Shown piece after piece: positions 62,724 to 64,000 of a stretch of 64,000 nt of DNA. The DNA is taken from NCBI RefSeq assembly GCF_900142215.1, contig NZ_FRAC01000008.1, forward strand, positions 169,028 to 233,027, read 5' to 3'. The notes under the pieces were generated by a model. The model did not search any database, was not told the DNA's origin, and worked only from the letters and a program-made list of their open reading frames with translations. Made by a program: the position numbers and the translations under genes. Position 1 is the stretch's first letter. Each line of letters begins with the position of its first letter. This DNA is from Anaerocolumna jejuensis DSM 15929 (GTDB lineage: Bacteria; Bacillota; Clostridia; Lachnospirales; Lachnospiraceae).

Positions 62724-64000
62724 TTATCTAATGCTCTTCCAGGTTTCATACTGTTGCTGAGCATCTTTTAAAACATCCTGGTAACCGGCATTATCAAGTG
62801 CTTTCTGATAGTCTGTAATAGCTTTGTCTACATCACCGGGTTTATATCCACCATTTTCAAGAGCAAATCCGAATTCGTTAAATACCTGCTGGCAGGCTGC
62901 ATATTTTGCATCAACTTTGGACTTATCAAATCTGAAGCCATTGGCAATTGAATCCTTTGAACTGTCATTGAAAGTAGTATATAGCTCAACCTTATTATCC
63001 GGTTCGCCAGCTTCAAGAGAAAGATTTGTTATAGATGTTGACTCCCATGCACTGTGGTTATACAGACCTGCATCTGATTTCTTAACCTTTCCGTCTTCTC
63101 TTGTGTAATCTGTTCCTTCAATACCAAAGGTATACAGATCTGCTAAAGATTTATCTGTGTATAAAAGACCTAAGAATTTCAGGCAGGCATCAACCTGTTC
63201 GTCCGTACAGGTAGAAGCAATGGTATAGCAGGAACCTAAAGTAGTATTGGACTGCTTCCAGTTATCTGTAATCTTAACCATTTCAACGTCTTGTTTATAA
63301 CGTGTATTTGCTTCATCGTTGTTAGGAACGTCGGTCCACCAGGAAATTCCCCAATCCTTTGTCTGAGTGGTAGTATCTGTTGTTGTCTTTGTAAGGTCAT
63401 CTTCACTGATATAGCCCTTAGATGCCCAGTCACCCATTAAGCTGCTAAATTCCTTGTACTCAGGTGTAGAAAGGGTATCAACAACCGCATCCTTATCTTT
63501 GTCAACAGCGATAAAACTATCCTGGCTGAAGAAATCAAATTTGTTCAGATAATAACGAAAGAACATAGATGTTTTCTGAGTTAAATAAGGATATTTCAGA
63601 CCTTCTGTTTTACAATCCTTCAGCATAGGCTCAATATCTTTCAGCGATTTAACAGTGGATAAATCCCATTTATACTTATCAACTAAATCTTTACGGAACA
63701 TGAGGTTATATCCTTCTGCTGATTCCTTGTAGCAGGGAATAAAATAATTCTTTCCGTTAAATGCTGAGGATTTCCATACCCAATCTGGCATAGCTTTGTA
63801 AATATCATAGTTAGGAAGTTTCTGTGTTATGTCGTAAACAGCGTTTTGCTTTACAAGATCATCTGTTCTGATTGTTTCAATCCAGTTTGCAGTCCAAAGA
63901 AGATTGATTTCACCATTGGCAAGTGCAAGGTTTGCTTTGTCTTTGTACTCACTGTTACTAATGTCATTGAGCTTAATCTGAACATTAATCTTATCCCCAA
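62724..64000 (-). CDS. ABC transporter extracellular solute-binding protein, 5' end outside window
   Basis: At least 425 codons are in the window; the frame runs open past 64000 (GDKINVQIKLNDISNSEYKD, ANLALANGEINLLWTANWIE at the edge), so the start and lipobox are missing. The fold is that of cluster-type family-1 carbohydrate-binding proteins (LplA-like): MPDWVWKSSAFNGKNYFIPCY, LMFRKDLVDKYKWDLSTVK, WGISWWTDVPNNDEANTRY, QVDACLKFLGLLYTDKSLADLY, GFRFDKSKVDAKYAA. It would capture an oligosaccharide for an ABC importer encoded further along. The family is clear, the sugar is not. Confidence 0.88.
   Translation of the reverse strand, partial: GDKINVQIKLNDISNSEYKDKANLALANGEINLLWTANWIETIRTDDLVKQNAVYDITQKLPNYDIYKAMPDWVWKSSAFNGKNYFIPCYKESAEGYNLMFRKDLVDKYKWDLSTVKSLKDIEPMLKDCKTEGLKYPYLTQKTSMFFRYYLNKFDFFSQDSFIAVDKDKDAVVDTLSTPEYKEFSSLMGDWASKGYISEDDLTKTTTDTTTQTKDWGISWWTDVPNNDEANTRYKQDVEMVKITDNWKQSNTTLGSCYTIASTCTDEQVDACLKFLGLLYTDKSLADLYTFGIEGTDYTREDGKVKKSDAGLYNHSAWESTSITNLSLEAGEPDNKVELYTTFNDSSKDSIANGFRFDKSKVDAKYAACQQVFNEFGFALENGGYKPGDVDKAITDYQKALDNAGYQDVLKDAQQQYETWKSIR

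Overview
The window looks like a chromosomal segment of an anaerobic, spore-forming Firmicute, most likely a Lachnospiraceae-type Clostridium (inference). The signs are the clostridial yqfC-yqfD-phoH-HD-ybeY sporulation/RNA cluster, Gram-positive PolC, collagen-like spore-surface type proteins with sigma-K-like promoters, many AGGAGG ribosome sites, GTG/TTG starts, and plant/mucin sugar genes (fucose, beta-galactoside). Most genes lie on the minus strand.

Layout. 1-418: a 240-bp hairpin element (copy 1) and the rny terminator. 419-7404: rny, miaB, a MazG-like gene, proA, 5-formyl-THF cyclo-ligase, a DUF896 gene and proB, with small palindromic repeats between the last two. 7494-10437: two FAD-dependent oxidoreductases. 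10680-11385: three tandem partial units and one full copy (copy 2) of the hairpin element. 11455-12499: a flavodoxin and a CheY. 12565-14976: leuS. 15261-20147: a fucose operon (fucI, FGGY kinase, fucU) with a divergent AraC regulator. 20210-25739: three collagen-like proteins and two TPR glycosyltransferases in two divergent operons. 25780-35710: a BofC-like protein, a SpoVB/MurJ-type flippase, a DUF3048 lipoprotein, ybeY, a degenerate HD membrane protein, phoH, yqfD, yqfC, a GT4 glycosyltransferase and a TVP38 membrane protein. 36005-39336: rpsU, alaS and a tRNA-Glu. 39520-51100: a housekeeping operon polC/ispG/rseP/dxr/cdsA/uppS/frr/pyrH, joining isoprenoid, phospholipid and translation functions. 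51116-55054: a bactofilin, a polysaccharide deacetylase, a small membrane protein and a GPG/RPPQP-repeat protein. 55198-59328: a GH2 beta-galactosidase and a divergent AraC regulator. 59328-62594: an AT-rich island with a PanE-like reductase and a TetR regulator under one 41-bp palindromic operator, bounded by inverted IS630 remnants. 62724-64000: the 3' part of a sugar-type ABC solute-binding protein.

Three signals stand out. (1) Two full copies of a hairpin element have unrelated arm sequences that are nevertheless perfectly self-complementary (22 bp and 30 bp), while their loops are conserved; this is what a structured RNA or a structure-selected DNA hairpin looks like. (2) The collagen/glycosyltransferase operons and the GPG-repeat gene all carry AC-N16-CATA-type sequences 32-36 nt before their starts, which suggests a mother-cell, late-sporulation glycoprotein surface system. 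(3) The TetR/reductase island carries a 19-bp-arm perfect palindrome laid over a consensus promoter.
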